A stretch of DNA of 64,000 nt from Streptococcus anginosus (GTDB lineage: Bacteria; Bacillota; Bacilli; Lactobacillales; Streptococcaceae): assembly GCF_900636475.1 (NCBI RefSeq), contig NZ_LR134283.1, forward strand, positions 1,240,001 through 1,304,000, given 5' to 3'. This document shows, piece by piece, positions 52,101 through 61,500 of this stretch. A program made the position numbers and the translations under genes. Position 1 is the stretch's first letter. Each line of letters starts with the position of its first letter. A model generated the notes under the pieces. That model did not search any database. It was not told the origin of the DNA and saw nothing but the letters and a program-made list of their open reading frames with translations.

Positions 52101-52421
52101 CTAGCCTCCGATCAGTTCCTCAGCTAACGCTAGCACCTTTGAACCGTTCATCATGCCATAATCCACCATTGGGATAACTCCAATTGGAATGTTTTTATCC
52201 TTCAATTTTTCCGTAAATTGCTCTAATAGATACCGAACTTGCGGTCCTAATAGCAAAACATCTACTTTTTTCTCCAAAATGATGTCGTCCACTTCCTGAG
52301 CTGGGACTGCAAAAATCTCTGTATCTAATCCTTTTTCATCTGCTGCAGCTTGCATTTTTGTGACAAGCAAGCTGGTACTCATGCCCGCAGCACATGCTAG
52401 CATAATGGTCGTTTTAGCCAT
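52101..52421 (-). CDS. celA: PTS lactose/cellobiose-family IIB component
   Basis: The 106-aa IIB protein carries the phosphocysteine loop MLACAAGMSTSLLV with Cys10 and the family C-terminal MMNGSKVLALAEEL. It passes phosphate from IIA to the sugar at IIC. It lies between the TIM-barrel-like protein and IIA in one operon. A cellobiose-type substrate is likely; chitobiose or another beta-diglucoside is possible. Confidence 0.93.
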   Translation of the reverse strand: MAKTTIMLACAAGMSTSLLVTKMQAAADEKGLDTEIFAVPAQEVDDIILEKKVDVLLLGPQVRYLLEQFTEKLKDKNIPIGVIPMVDYGMMNGSKVLALAEELIGG

Positions 52422-52455
52422 GTTTACCCCTTCTATTTTATCAAATGATTACTGT

Positions 52456-53352
52456 CTACCGATTAACGGATCTTGCTAAACGTGACACAGTATGCCGAAT
52501 GCCACGAATTGTATTGCTCAGTGCATAAATATTATCCACTACTGCCAAACCACCATAGCCTGCATCTCCAATATGTTGAATATCCACACCACAAATTTTA
52601 TTGCGAAGCGCGATTTGTTTAATCGTATCCACATCTGATGTCTCTTGGCTAGTGCCAATAGCGCTTAAGACTAAACCTCTTTTACTATGTACTAGATCTA
52701 CGACAGCTCTCATTTCCTCATCGTTGAAAGCAGGAACCGTTCCAACGGCTGGCACCAAAATCACATCTGCACCAGCTTCTAATAATTGTTCAGCTATCTG
52801 AATGTCTGCAACCGGCTCAGATACCCCTGCACCGTGCATTTTCCCAGCTATAATCAAACCCGAAAAATGCTGCTTAGCTAATTTTACTGCATCAATAATT
52901 TCTTTATTGCTAACTCCTGTTCCTGGATTACCTGTTAAGCAGACAAAATCAAAGCCTAATTTTTCAATTTGTTCAAAAGAAGCCTGACTAGCTTGCCGAC
53001 CGGCAGCAATCACTTGTACTTCTTCCAACATATCAGCTTCCAAATCAACAGGTTCTAAATTCACTCCAATCGGAGCTCCCACCAAGCGATGCAATTCGTG
53101 AACAATTTGCTCTTTTTCACAATCCAAACCAAATATTTCTGGTTGGAAAACATCTAAACAATTCAGTAAAATCATATCTGCGCCGAAGGCTCTTGCAATT
53201 TCAGCATTGGTGATATCTCCGACAAAGGTTTCACGAATGACAACATTTTCAGATAAGACAACCCGCCCTTCACTCGCTTGAATGCTTTGCTTGAGCTCTT
53301 GGGCTGTCATATTCAAAATTTCCGAAGGATTTGCACTAATTAATCGTTTCAT
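52456..53352 (-). CDS. TIM-barrel-like protein of unknown function in a cellobiose-type PTS operon
   Basis: The 298-aa protein has repeating beta-alpha features: FGADMILLNCLDV, GAPIGVNLEPVD, GFDFVCLTGNPGTGVSN, GLIIAGKMHGAGV, GADVILVPAVGTVPAF, GLVLSAIGTSQETSD, and ICGVDIQHIGDAGYGG near the C terminus. Glycine-rich phosphate-binding-like loops suggest a sugar-phosphate ligand. I recognise it only as a conserved uncharacterised family accompanying lactose/cellobiose-type PTS genes. No catalytic function can be named. It lies between IIC (12 bp) and IIB (34 bp), so its activity probably concerns the imported phospho-sugar. Confidence 0.75.
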   Translation of the reverse strand: MKRLISANPSEILNMTAQELKQSIQASEGRVVLSENVVIRETFVGDITNAEIARAFGADMILLNCLDVFQPEIFGLDCEKEQIVHELHRLVGAPIGVNLEPVDLEADMLEEVQVIAAGRQASQASFEQIEKLGFDFVCLTGNPGTGVSNKEIIDAVKLAKQHFSGLIIAGKMHGAGVSEPVADIQIAEQLLEAGADVILVPAVGTVPAFNDEEMRAVVDLVHSKRGLVLSAIGTSQETSDVDTIKQIALRNKICGVDIQHIGDAGYGGLAVVDNIYALSNTIRGIRHTVSRLARSVNR

Positions 53353-53364
53353 ATTCTCATCTCC

Positions 53365-54630
53365 CTACTGATTTTCTTCTGCTTTAAAGCGTTTTTCAAT
53401 AGTAATTACAAATGGAATATAGATTAAAATATCAATCACAATAAGAACAGCTTGTAAAATAGACGCTTTAAAACTTCCCGTTGCCAGCAAGCCACTAATA
53501 ATCGGAGGAGTTGTCCAACCTGGGTCAGTATATGTTAACGGTACAAGACCACTTGCCATGGATGACCATGCAACGATGAGATTCGCAATCGGTGCCAAAA
53601 TGAATGGGAACAGAAGCAAGATATTTAAGACAATTGGAACACCAAACATCGTTGGCTCATTGATATTGAACAAACCTGGAACCACTGTAATAGGTGCCAG
53701 TGTTTTGATTTGTTTGCTTGATTTTCTCTTTTTCGCCAAATAACCAATCGCTAATACCAAGCCAATAGTTGCGCCGCCACCGCCAATGAAGACAAAATTA
53801 TCCATAAAGACACTGGTAAAGATATGTGGTAGTTTTTCCCCTGCTTGATAAGCAACTTTATTGGCATCGAGATTCGAAAGCCACAATGGTTTCATAACCG
53901 CATTGACAACATTTCCTCCATGAAGTCCAACAAACCAGAATGAACTATTTAAAGCAACTAGAATCATCAAACCAAATAAATTATTACCTAGTAGACCTAG
54001 CGGTTTTCCTAAAACAGTTTGAGCTACCGCATGCAAATTTGGTAGTTTTAAACTTGCTAAAAGGGCATAAACCAACAACCAGCCTGTGATAATCACTGCA
54101 CCTGGAATAATGGCGCTGAAACTTTTTGAAACTGCCGGTGGAACACCATCAGGCATTTTAATTTGGACATTATGATTGATGAACCATTGATAGATATAAC
54201 CATTCACTAAACCAAGAATGATTGCTACAAAAAGACCTTGTGAAGCTAAAAATGCTGTGGGAACACCGTTTCCTGTTTTAGTAGCAAGGAATGGTGTCAC
54301 TGTGATAAAGGCAGCAAGCGAGATAATCCCAGAAGGAATCCCATCCACTTTGTATTGACGGCTCATATAGTAGGCAATTCCAAAACTGGCTACCAAACCA
54401 ATCAGACCAAAACTACTATCCACGCCTTTCCATAGATAGGCAGAAACCCCAATTTTTGTCAAATAAGCTTCCCATCCTGGAACAGGAAAACTAGCAATGA
54501 CCATAAACAAAGAACCAATCAACAGTAATGGTACCGCAAGCGTAATGCCGTCTCGAATTGCTACTAAGCCTTTATTGTTCCCCAACTTAATAGCAATAGG
54601 CATTAGTTTTGCTTGTAAAAATTTGTCCAT
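53365..54630 (-). CDS. celB: PTS lactose/cellobiose-family IIC permease
   Basis: The 421-aa membrane protein is the sugar channel of the PTS. It has about ten hydrophobic segments and family motifs such as GLVAIRDGITLAVPLLLIGS near the N terminus, SFWFVGLHGGNVV, FVFIGGGGATIGL and VPGLFNINEPTMFGVPIVLN. It heads the IIC-unknown-IIB-IIA operon. A ROK regulator is divergent upstream, with a shared regulatory region containing a cre-like site. Confidence 0.95.
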   Translation of the reverse strand: MDKFLQAKLMPIAIKLGNNKGLVAIRDGITLAVPLLLIGSLFMVIASFPVPGWEAYLTKIGVSAYLWKGVDSSFGLIGLVASFGIAYYMSRQYKVDGIPSGIISLAAFITVTPFLATKTGNGVPTAFLASQGLFVAIILGLVNGYIYQWFINHNVQIKMPDGVPPAVSKSFSAIIPGAVIITGWLLVYALLASLKLPNLHAVAQTVLGKPLGLLGNNLFGLMILVALNSSFWFVGLHGGNVVNAVMKPLWLSNLDANKVAYQAGEKLPHIFTSVFMDNFVFIGGGGATIGLVLAIGYLAKKRKSSKQIKTLAPITVVPGLFNINEPTMFGVPIVLNILLLFPFILAPIANLIVAWSSMASGLVPLTYTDPGWTTPPIISGLLATGSFKASILQAVLIVIDILIYIPFVITIEKRFKAEENQ

Positions 54631-54704
54631 CTTTACAATCTCCTTTGATTATAATATATTATTAAATAGCAGACAAAATCAACTTTATCTCGCTTTTTAA
54701 TTAT

Positions 54705-54778
54705 ATTTTAAAACAATTACCCCAAAAAGTCAAGCGTTTTCACTTGTATTTGATAATTTTTTATAATCAATATATAAT
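54705..54778. promoter_or_regulatory. Divergent promoters of the PTS operon and ROK gene with cre-like site
   Basis: Minus strand: -35 TTGACT (54728-54733), 17 bp, -10 TAAAAT (54705-54710) for celB. Plus strand: -35 TTGATA (54750-54755), 17 bp, -10 TATAAT (54773-54778) for the ROK gene. TGAAAACGCTTGAC (54729-54742, minus) is a 12-of-14 cre match overlapping the celB -35. An AT-rich dyad (TTTGATAATTTTTTATAATCAA, 54749-54770) lies over the ROK promoter and could be its operator. Confidence 0.75.
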
Positions 54779-54802
54779 AGATGCAGGGAAGGATGGTAGA
54801 TA

Positions 54803-55981
54803 ATGAATCAAACGAAAAAACAAGCTGAGTTACGAACAATTATTTTAGATAAAATTTACGCCAAGGGGCCAATTTCTCGCATTGATATTTCAAAAGAGAC
54901 GGGCATTACTCCTGCTACAGTTAGTGCGATTACAGGAAGTTTGATCCAAGAAAAACTGCTGTATGAGCTGGGGGAAGATGAAGAACACGCAAAAGTCGGA
55001 CGCAAGAAAATCCTCTTGGGTATAAAAAAACAGCACTCTTATTTCATCGGTTGCGAACTATCAGAAAAATATTTTTCTTTTGTGTTGAGTGATAATACAG
55101 GAAATGTGATTGATAAAGAGAAAGCAACTGTCAGCTCGGAAAAAATTCTAGCAGAAGGCGCTGATTTATTTTGTCATTTACTTGAACAATTCATTTTTCG
55201 GAACAATTCCTATACAATTCAAGCTGTAGGAGTAGCTATCCCTGGACGCTATTTGCACAATGATTTGATTACAACAAACAATCAAACATGGAAACAATTT
55301 GATCTAGCGAAGATTAAAAACGAGTTCTCTTTTCCAATTTACTTTTCTAATAATGTCAATTGCATGGCACTAGCAAAGCGCCTTTTTTCTGCTTACCAAC
55401 TGGATGAGAATTTTATCTATTTTCATTTTGCACGGGGTATGCACTGCTCTTATATGTACAATGGCAAAATCTACGGCAAAAGCAATATTGTCATCGGCGA
55501 AATTGGTCATACCGTCGTTTGTCCTGACGGAGAAGTCTGTGGTTGTGGACGCAGAGGCTGTTTGCAGACTTACGCTAGTGAAAGCTGGCTGATAAAAAAA
55601 GCAAAAATCATCTTTGAAACTGCCGAGTTGACACATTTAAAATCACTTGTCACAGATAAAGAAGAGATCACGATTCAAACTATCCTCACAGCATATAACT
55701 TAGGAGACCAAGCTATTCTCAATCTCCTGCATTTGGCATTTAAGTATTTGGCACAATCCCTGCTAAACCTTAGCATGATGATTGATGCAAAGAAAATTTA
55801 TCTGCACAGTCCCATCTTGACTGATGACAAAGTCATTGCAGCTTTCTATCAAGAAATCTCACAACAACCAAAACTACTCTTCAAAGACTTGCCTGAACTC
55901 ATTATCGAGCCCTACAATGACTTCACTGGTGCAACAGCTGGCGTTGCGCTTTGTCTGCAAAAAGAATTGCTGAGTGTTTAA
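54803..55981 (+). CDS. ROK-family transcriptional regulator
   Basis: The 392-aa protein has an N-terminal winged helix-turn-helix (GPISRIDISKETGITPATVSAITGSLIQEKLL, about 19-51) and a ROK domain. The domain includes a zinc-type cluster EIGHTVVCPDGEVCGCGRRGCLQTYAS near 231-259. The architecture matches NagC/XylR-type repressors. It is divergent from the celB operon and probably represses it until a sugar or sugar phosphate binds. A GGGAAGGATGG site precedes the ATG. Confidence 0.92.
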   Translation: MNQTKKQAELRTIILDKIYAKGPISRIDISKETGITPATVSAITGSLIQEKLLYELGEDEEHAKVGRKKILLGIKKQHSYFIGCELSEKYFSFVLSDNTGNVIDKEKATVSSEKILAEGADLFCHLLEQFIFRNNSYTIQAVGVAIPGRYLHNDLITTNNQTWKQFDLAKIKNEFSFPIYFSNNVNCMALAKRLFSAYQLDENFIYFHFARGMHCSYMYNGKIYGKSNIVIGEIGHTVVCPDGEVCGCGRRGCLQTYASESWLIKKAKIIFETAELTHLKSLVTDKEEITIQTILTAYNLGDQAILNLLHLAFKYLAQSLLNLSMMIDAKKIYLHSPILTDDKVIAAFYQEISQQPKLLFKDLPELIIEPYNDFTGATAGVALCLQKELLSV

Positions 55982-55983
55982 GT

Positions 55984-56026
55984 AAAAAAATCAGGAAATG
56001 ATATGTTTTTATCATTTCCTGATTTT
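55984..56026. terminator. Bidirectional terminator between ROK gene and sortase
   Basis: AAAATCAGGAAATGAT (55987-56002) and ATCATTTCCTGATTTT (56011-56026) form a perfect 16-bp stem with A and T flanks. Confidence 0.93.
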
Positions 56027-56032
56027 TATATT

Positions 56033-56854
56033 TCATTTAAATCTTATCTTTTTATACACTTTTAATCCTATAAATAACAAAGTAAACAAGCAGACTGCAA
56101 CAAACGGTGCTACCAGAATTGGGGTTACCTGAGTTGCTTCAGCCGTGACAGCCACTTTATGGTTAGAAGCATTAGCGACACGGTGCCCACGCACCAACAG
56201 CCGATGACTATTGACACCATAGGGGGTACAAGTTACTAACGTGCAATAGTCTTCACCCTCACGAATTCCCAAAGCCGACACATCATCTGGTTCCACCACT
56301 AAAATCTGATCCACTTCATAAGTCAGCGTTTCATTTAGTACATGAAGCATAAAGGTATCACCGACATCTAAGCGGTCAATATCTGTGAATAACTTAGCAG
56401 AAGGTAATCCCCTATGTCCAGATATGACAGAATGCGTGCTTTTCCCACCAACAGGCAAGGAGGTCCCAGCAATATGTCCAATGGCTACTTGTAAAACCGC
56501 ATCATCCGTACCATGATAGATTGGCATAGTGGAATGAACCTTCGGAATATCCACATACCCCATAACACCTGTCGAAGTAACATCTAGCAACTGATTGTAT
56601 TCAGAAGTTTGGGCTTGGGTCAGATTAAAATCAACTTTCTTCTCATTCGCTAATTTCTCATTATATTGTTTTGCATCTTTCAGTAATTTTTGATATGTTT
56701 CTTCTTTTAAATTAGTCGTTTTTTCCACATAACTAGCCACCGCTTCTGACTGATGCAGCGAATTCCAATAATCACTCACGGTTGGATACAGCAGTAAAGA
56801 CAACCCTATTACTAGTAATCCAACCAAAACGATTGTAGAAAAATGTTTTCTCAT
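56033..56854 (-). CDS. srtC: Class C (pilus) sortase
   Basis: A transpeptidase that links pilin subunits through their sorting signals. The 273-aa protein has an N-terminal membrane helix (TIVLVGLLVIGLSLLLYP), the lid region, catalytic His in HSVISGHRGLP, catalytic Cys in DYCTLVTCTPYGVNSHRLLVRGHR (TLVTC motif and Arg) and a C-terminal membrane helix typical of class C. The ATG at 56854 has GTAAGGAGAG upstream; the open frame to 56902 is rejected. It is the last gene of the pilus operon and the only sortase gene seen here. Confidence 0.94.
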   Translation of the reverse strand: MRKHFSTIVLVGLLVIGLSLLLYPTVSDYWNSLHQSEAVASYVEKTTNLKEETYQKLLKDAKQYNEKLANEKKVDFNLTQAQTSEYNQLLDVTSTGVMGYVDIPKVHSTMPIYHGTDDAVLQVAIGHIAGTSLPVGGKSTHSVISGHRGLPSAKLFTDIDRLDVGDTFMLHVLNETLTYEVDQILVVEPDDVSALGIREGEDYCTLVTCTPYGVNSHRLLVRGHRVANASNHKVAVTAEATQVTPILVAPFVAVCLFTLLFIGLKVYKKIRFK

Positions 56855-56935
56855 CAATAGAGCTCTCCTTACTGTTGAAAAGGAAAGGAGATAGGTTTTC
56901 ACTTATCTCCCATCTTTCAACAAAATGTTTTCATC

Positions 56936-58378
56936 TTATTTTGTTTCCATACGTTTTTTTGTTACTAGAAGAATTCCAGCACCAACAACTAAAATGCTAC
57001 CAGCAAGATAAAGCAAAGTTGTCCCAATACCACCAGTGTTAGGCAACAGAGAACCTTTTTTGTTGACAACATCTGTTGTCAATGAACCAGCATTAACATC
57101 TTTTTCAAATTTAATTTCGCCAGAAACCTTTTCACCGTTAAGGTCAGTTAATTTAGGCATATCTGATTCTGTTTCATGAGAGGCAGTTACTTTAAATGTA
57201 ATTGGCGCAATTGAATTGTATCCAGCAGGAGTTTCTGTTTCAGTTAATCTGTATTCCCCGTCATCTAAACCTTTAAACTCAAATTTTGAACCTGCAGTCG
57301 TAGAAACGGTTGCCACTTCTTTATAGGAACCATTGACAAGTTTTTTCTCAAGTTTAAATTTAGCACCTGCCAATGGTTTTTTATCTTGGTCAACTTTATT
57401 TACTACTACTTTATAAGTAAAGACGATAACAGTATCTTTTGGAGTTTCTCCTTTAGGTGAATTTTCACCATTACCAGTATAGTTAGGGTTATTTGAGTAT
57501 TCTAAATGGACTGTGTTAGGGTTTCCTGCTGAGCCTATTACAGCATGTTCATTTAGAGTTGCTGTATATTCTACAACAACCTTTGTAGTTGCTGTAACAC
57601 CACTCAATGATTTTAGATTATTAATTTTATAGCTAGAGCCATTATCAGCAATCGTAAATGAGCTAGTAACATCCGTTTTTACACCATTATTTACAAGATA
57701 GACCTTTGCATCTTTATTATAAGTCAAACCGGCAGATAATGTATCTTTGAATTCAAGATAATATTCTTTATAAGAATCAAAATTACTTGGAAGTGTAGCT
57801 GTTAATTTGAAAGGAACTTTATCATTGATATCATGGTCAGCTGAATCTTGCCAGTCAGACATTTCTGAATCTGTTGAGTCATTAATATCTTTTACCTTTT
57901 TCTCAACTTTTGGAACACTTGATTTTGTATTTACACTAACATTTTTTACAACTTCCATAATAAATGAAGTATAAGCACCATCCTTAGGTACAGTATTATC
58001 CTTATCTTTTACAAGATAGTAACCTGCTTCAAGACCAGTAATTTTCCCATTTGCATAATTACCAGATGTAGTTGTAGAAAGATGTTTACCAGCTTCTGCT
58101 GCAAATGATTTAGCATCAGCATCTGTTTTTAGAGTAGCTGCAATATCCGATGCTGTACTTTTACTATTATAGTTGAATGGTGTCACACCATTCCCCCATT
58201 GGATATTTGAAAGGGTGTCACCTGACAAATCCCCTTTAAAGATTTGGTAGGCTTCATAAGTGTGGCCTGTCGTATCACCGTTAATCGTGATTGTATAAGT
58301 ATCAGCTAATGCCTTACTGCCTGTAAAAGCTAGGAAGACCGCGACAAAGGTTGCTAGAATAAACCTTAATTTCTTCAT
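56936..58378 (-). CDS. Major pilin (backbone subunit), LPNTG-anchored
   Basis: The 480-aa fimbrial protein has a signal peptide (cleavage near SKALA-DTY). It contains an N-terminal domain (about 26-165), a pilin-motif Lys in SSVPKVEKKVKD near 160-170, an isopeptide-forming middle domain, a Cna-B-like domain (FTYKVVVNKVDQDKKPLAGAKFKLEKK), and an E-box YRLTETETPAGYN near 390. The sorting signal LPNTG lies at 445-449, followed by a membrane helix and KKRMETK. SrtC would join the pilin Lys of one subunit to the Thr of the next. A perfect palindrome sits in the gap before this gene, which could set its level relative to the tip. Confidence 0.93.
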   Translation of the reverse strand: MKKLRFILATFVAVFLAFTGSKALADTYTITINGDTTGHTYEAYQIFKGDLSGDTLSNIQWGNGVTPFNYNSKSTASDIAATLKTDADAKSFAAEAGKHLSTTTSGNYANGKITGLEAGYYLVKDKDNTVPKDGAYTSFIMEVVKNVSVNTKSSVPKVEKKVKDINDSTDSEMSDWQDSADHDINDKVPFKLTATLPSNFDSYKEYYLEFKDTLSAGLTYNKDAKVYLVNNGVKTDVTSSFTIADNGSSYKINNLKSLSGVTATTKVVVEYTATLNEHAVIGSAGNPNTVHLEYSNNPNYTGNGENSPKGETPKDTVIVFTYKVVVNKVDQDKKPLAGAKFKLEKKLVNGSYKEVATVSTTAGSKFEFKGLDDGEYRLTETETPAGYNSIAPITFKVTASHETESDMPKLTDLNGEKVSGEIKFEKDVNAGSLTTDVVNKKGSLLPNTGGIGTTLLYLAGSILVVGAGILLVTKKRMETK

Positions 58379-58422
58379 TATATTTCTCCTTTAGAAATTT
58401 TAAATATTGTAAACAATGATTG

Positions 58423-58440
58423 TTGCTGAATATTCAGCAA
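58423..58440. promoter_or_regulatory. Perfect 18-bp palindrome between tip and backbone pilin genes
   Basis: TTGCTGAATATTCAGCAA is a complete inverted repeat in the 138-bp gap between the adhesin stop and the backbone start. It has no T run. It could be an mRNA processing or stability stem, or an operator for an internal promoter. Confidence 0.55.
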
Positions 58441-58516
58441 TAAGCGATAAAAATCCTAATTCCTCCCACCTCATCAACCACCACCTTTCAAGTGAGGGAA
58501 TGCGAAGATGAAAGTT

Positions 58517-61500
58517 TTATAGCTCACTTTTTCTGTATCGTTGATAGGATTTATAAATCAACAGCGAACTTGAGAGCAAAGTAACGGCAATACCCATTCC
58601 GATTAGTAAGCGCAAGCCTGGACCACCTGTTTTTGGAAGTACATACGCTTTTTGCTTTTTATTCGTAATAGTAATCGTTCCTGATGCCATTGGCGAAGTC
58701 GTAGAATAACTGGTATCATAACCTTCCACTTTTTCTTCAACCACTTTATATGTGTAAGTGACTTTTTGACCTTGGTTATTGACTCCCGCAGTCGGTAAAT
58801 TATCAAAAGTATGAGTCCAATTGCTTGCTTTTGTAATTATCTGTGTGTGAAGTACCACTTCTTCTGACTTTTCACCTTGGCTTGCATTTTCTTTAGTAGC
58901 TATCTGAATAAGCTTAACAGTAATCGAACCATCCGCACGATCAGTTTGAACACCCTCTGCTGTCAGCCATTTTTTATCAACCTTGATAGAAGTGGTCTTA
59001 GGAAGAGGTGTATTCGGTACATATTCACTCTTACTTTGCTTAGCAAGATTGACAACCTCTGCACTTGTGATGGCTCCCATATTAGAAGGCAATGTATCTA
59101 ATTGTGAGAAATAGAAATAATATTTTGTTCGCTTGGATTCCTCAGGAAGTTCATAACCATTAGGAGCTTTTGTTTCAATAGCATAATATAGCTTATTATC
59201 TTCTAATGCTTGACTACCTGTAATGGCATTTTTACTATTTTTAGTAATAGAGAACTTGCCACTTGCATCCGTTTTATAGGTTGCAACAACTTTATTCGTA
59301 ATATTTTCTCTTATTTCAAAAGTTGCTTCTGGTAAGATAATTCCAAAGTTGTTGACGTCTACTTTAGTGATATTATAGGCTTTATCCGATACAATCGTAC
59401 CGCCGGCTTTTATCTTCTCCCATTTATAATCTACTTTATTTTCTGTTTTACCCGTCTTGAGGCCTTCAATAACAGCTGTATTTGTAACATTGAGTTGTGC
59501 TTCATTATTTGAAGTAACTTCGCGAGAAACAGCATATTTATATTCGAGTGTATATTTTTTAAAGTTAGGAACTTTCACTTTTAAAACACTCTTATATAAG
59601 CCAGAAGAATCTTTTGTTTTTTCAACAGTCCATGACCATTTAGATTTATCAACCTCATGTCCATTTTCGTCTTTTAAAACTACTGAAGATTGAACTAGAT
59701 CATAACTTAATTTTGTTGGGAGATCTTCTTGATAAGTTAAGGTATCCGTCAGGGTATAATGGTCTTTACCCGCAGCTAAATCCTTTCCTTCTGGATTAAG
59801 CACCAAACTATATTCAAGTTGACGAGCAGTATTATTCCACTTACCACTTTTACTCAATTTTTGACCCGGTCTAACCGTAATATTTTGAGTATGCTCTGCT
59901 TCACCGGAAGGCTTACCATCTATTGAAGCAGAAGCTTTATTTGTATAAGTCTTCTTGACATTCTCATCTAAAGGATCAGCATCCGACTTAAACTTGAAAC
60001 GAGCATACAGAGCGCCTGTATCTTTCAAAGCCTGCTTAAGCGTTTTGCCATTCTTTGCTGTAAAAGTAACTGTCACAACACCGTTTGAAATCGTACCCTG
60101 AACATCCACATCAGCTCCATACTGACCTGTGTAATATTGGTTTTGTAATTTAATCTCTGTATCTGTGACTGTGAATACTCCACTATCAATACCATAGATA
60201 GAATTACCATATTCAAAACCTGTCAATTTTAAACCAGCAGGCGGTGTATCTGTAATTGTGACTGAATGAGCATCATCGTTGACTTTAACCTTAACAACCC
60301 AGTCTATTGTTCCATCTTTTTGAATTTCATGTTGGGTTGTATTTTTATCAAATTCATTTGCAGTGCCATCCCATACTTGGTTGTTGCCATCCATTTTAAA
60401 GACTTTGCCAGATTCTTCATATTTATATTTTGCTTCACTAGAAAATCCTCCCGAGGAGATAGTATTCGCAAAAGAAACGATATTGGAAATGTTAATTGTT
60501 GACTTATATTCTAACGTAACATTATTTTTACTTTTGTATTCTTTTAACAATTTGAATTTGAATTGTTTATACGTTTTATTATTATCAATTTGATTGTAGT
60601 TGACATACTGCCAATTTGAATTTCCTGATTCCATTATTTGAAGTTCAAAATTATCTTTACCAAAGATCGTTTCTAGTTTCTTATGGATTTCATCTAATTG
60701 CTCTTTTGTAAAATAATGTTCTCCATTATTTGTGCCATTCTGACCTTTTAATACATCTTCAAATTCAGTTCCTTGTGGCAACTTGCCATCTCCAGGCATA
60801 GTGATAATGGATTTCCAAGTTAATTCTTTAATGTTAGCTTGAGGAGTTGACTCCATCTTTTCAAATTTCTTGCCTAAACCACCTGTCTTCCCTTTCCCTG
60901 TATCTACGGTCGTTTCAGTTGATGAGGAATCACCACCGTCTGTGACAGTCACTTTATTTTTAACCTTGGTATTTCCAGCATTCCAATTCTCTGGTTGCTT
61001 CCCAGCATCCGTTGTATAAGTAATAGTGTATTTCTGCGTATTTTTACCATTTTGTACAGCTGTAAATTTATAGCCATCGCTTGTTTTTTCAAAGCCATTA
61101 TTTGGTGTAATGGTGACATCACTGGCTTTAGCCAGCATTTCATCTTTTAAGACTGCTCCAGCAATATCATTATGATTTTCATTAACTGTAATAGTCCACT
61201 TAATCTTATTCGTATCTTTATTATATTGACCAGATTTACTAATCTTATTTCTGTGAAGATTGAGCCAAGTTTCTGTATGTGAATGCGGTACATTCGGCGT
61301 TTCCACATCAATCTTATTATTGACAGCAAAGTCCTTACCTGCAGGGAAATTGCTGACTTTATATCGATAAGTAATGGTATAGGCTTGCTTAGCAGACAAC
61401 TTAGGCAAAGTCACATTAAAAGACTTATTATCAGCACCTTTATTAACAGTATAACCTGTTATCGTCTGTTTATTAGTACCTTCTTCACCATACCAACCAG

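Noticed and set aside
55370..55636. 88-codon minus-strand frame within the ROK gene
   Set aside because: Antisense shadow of a clearly functional ROK regulator.
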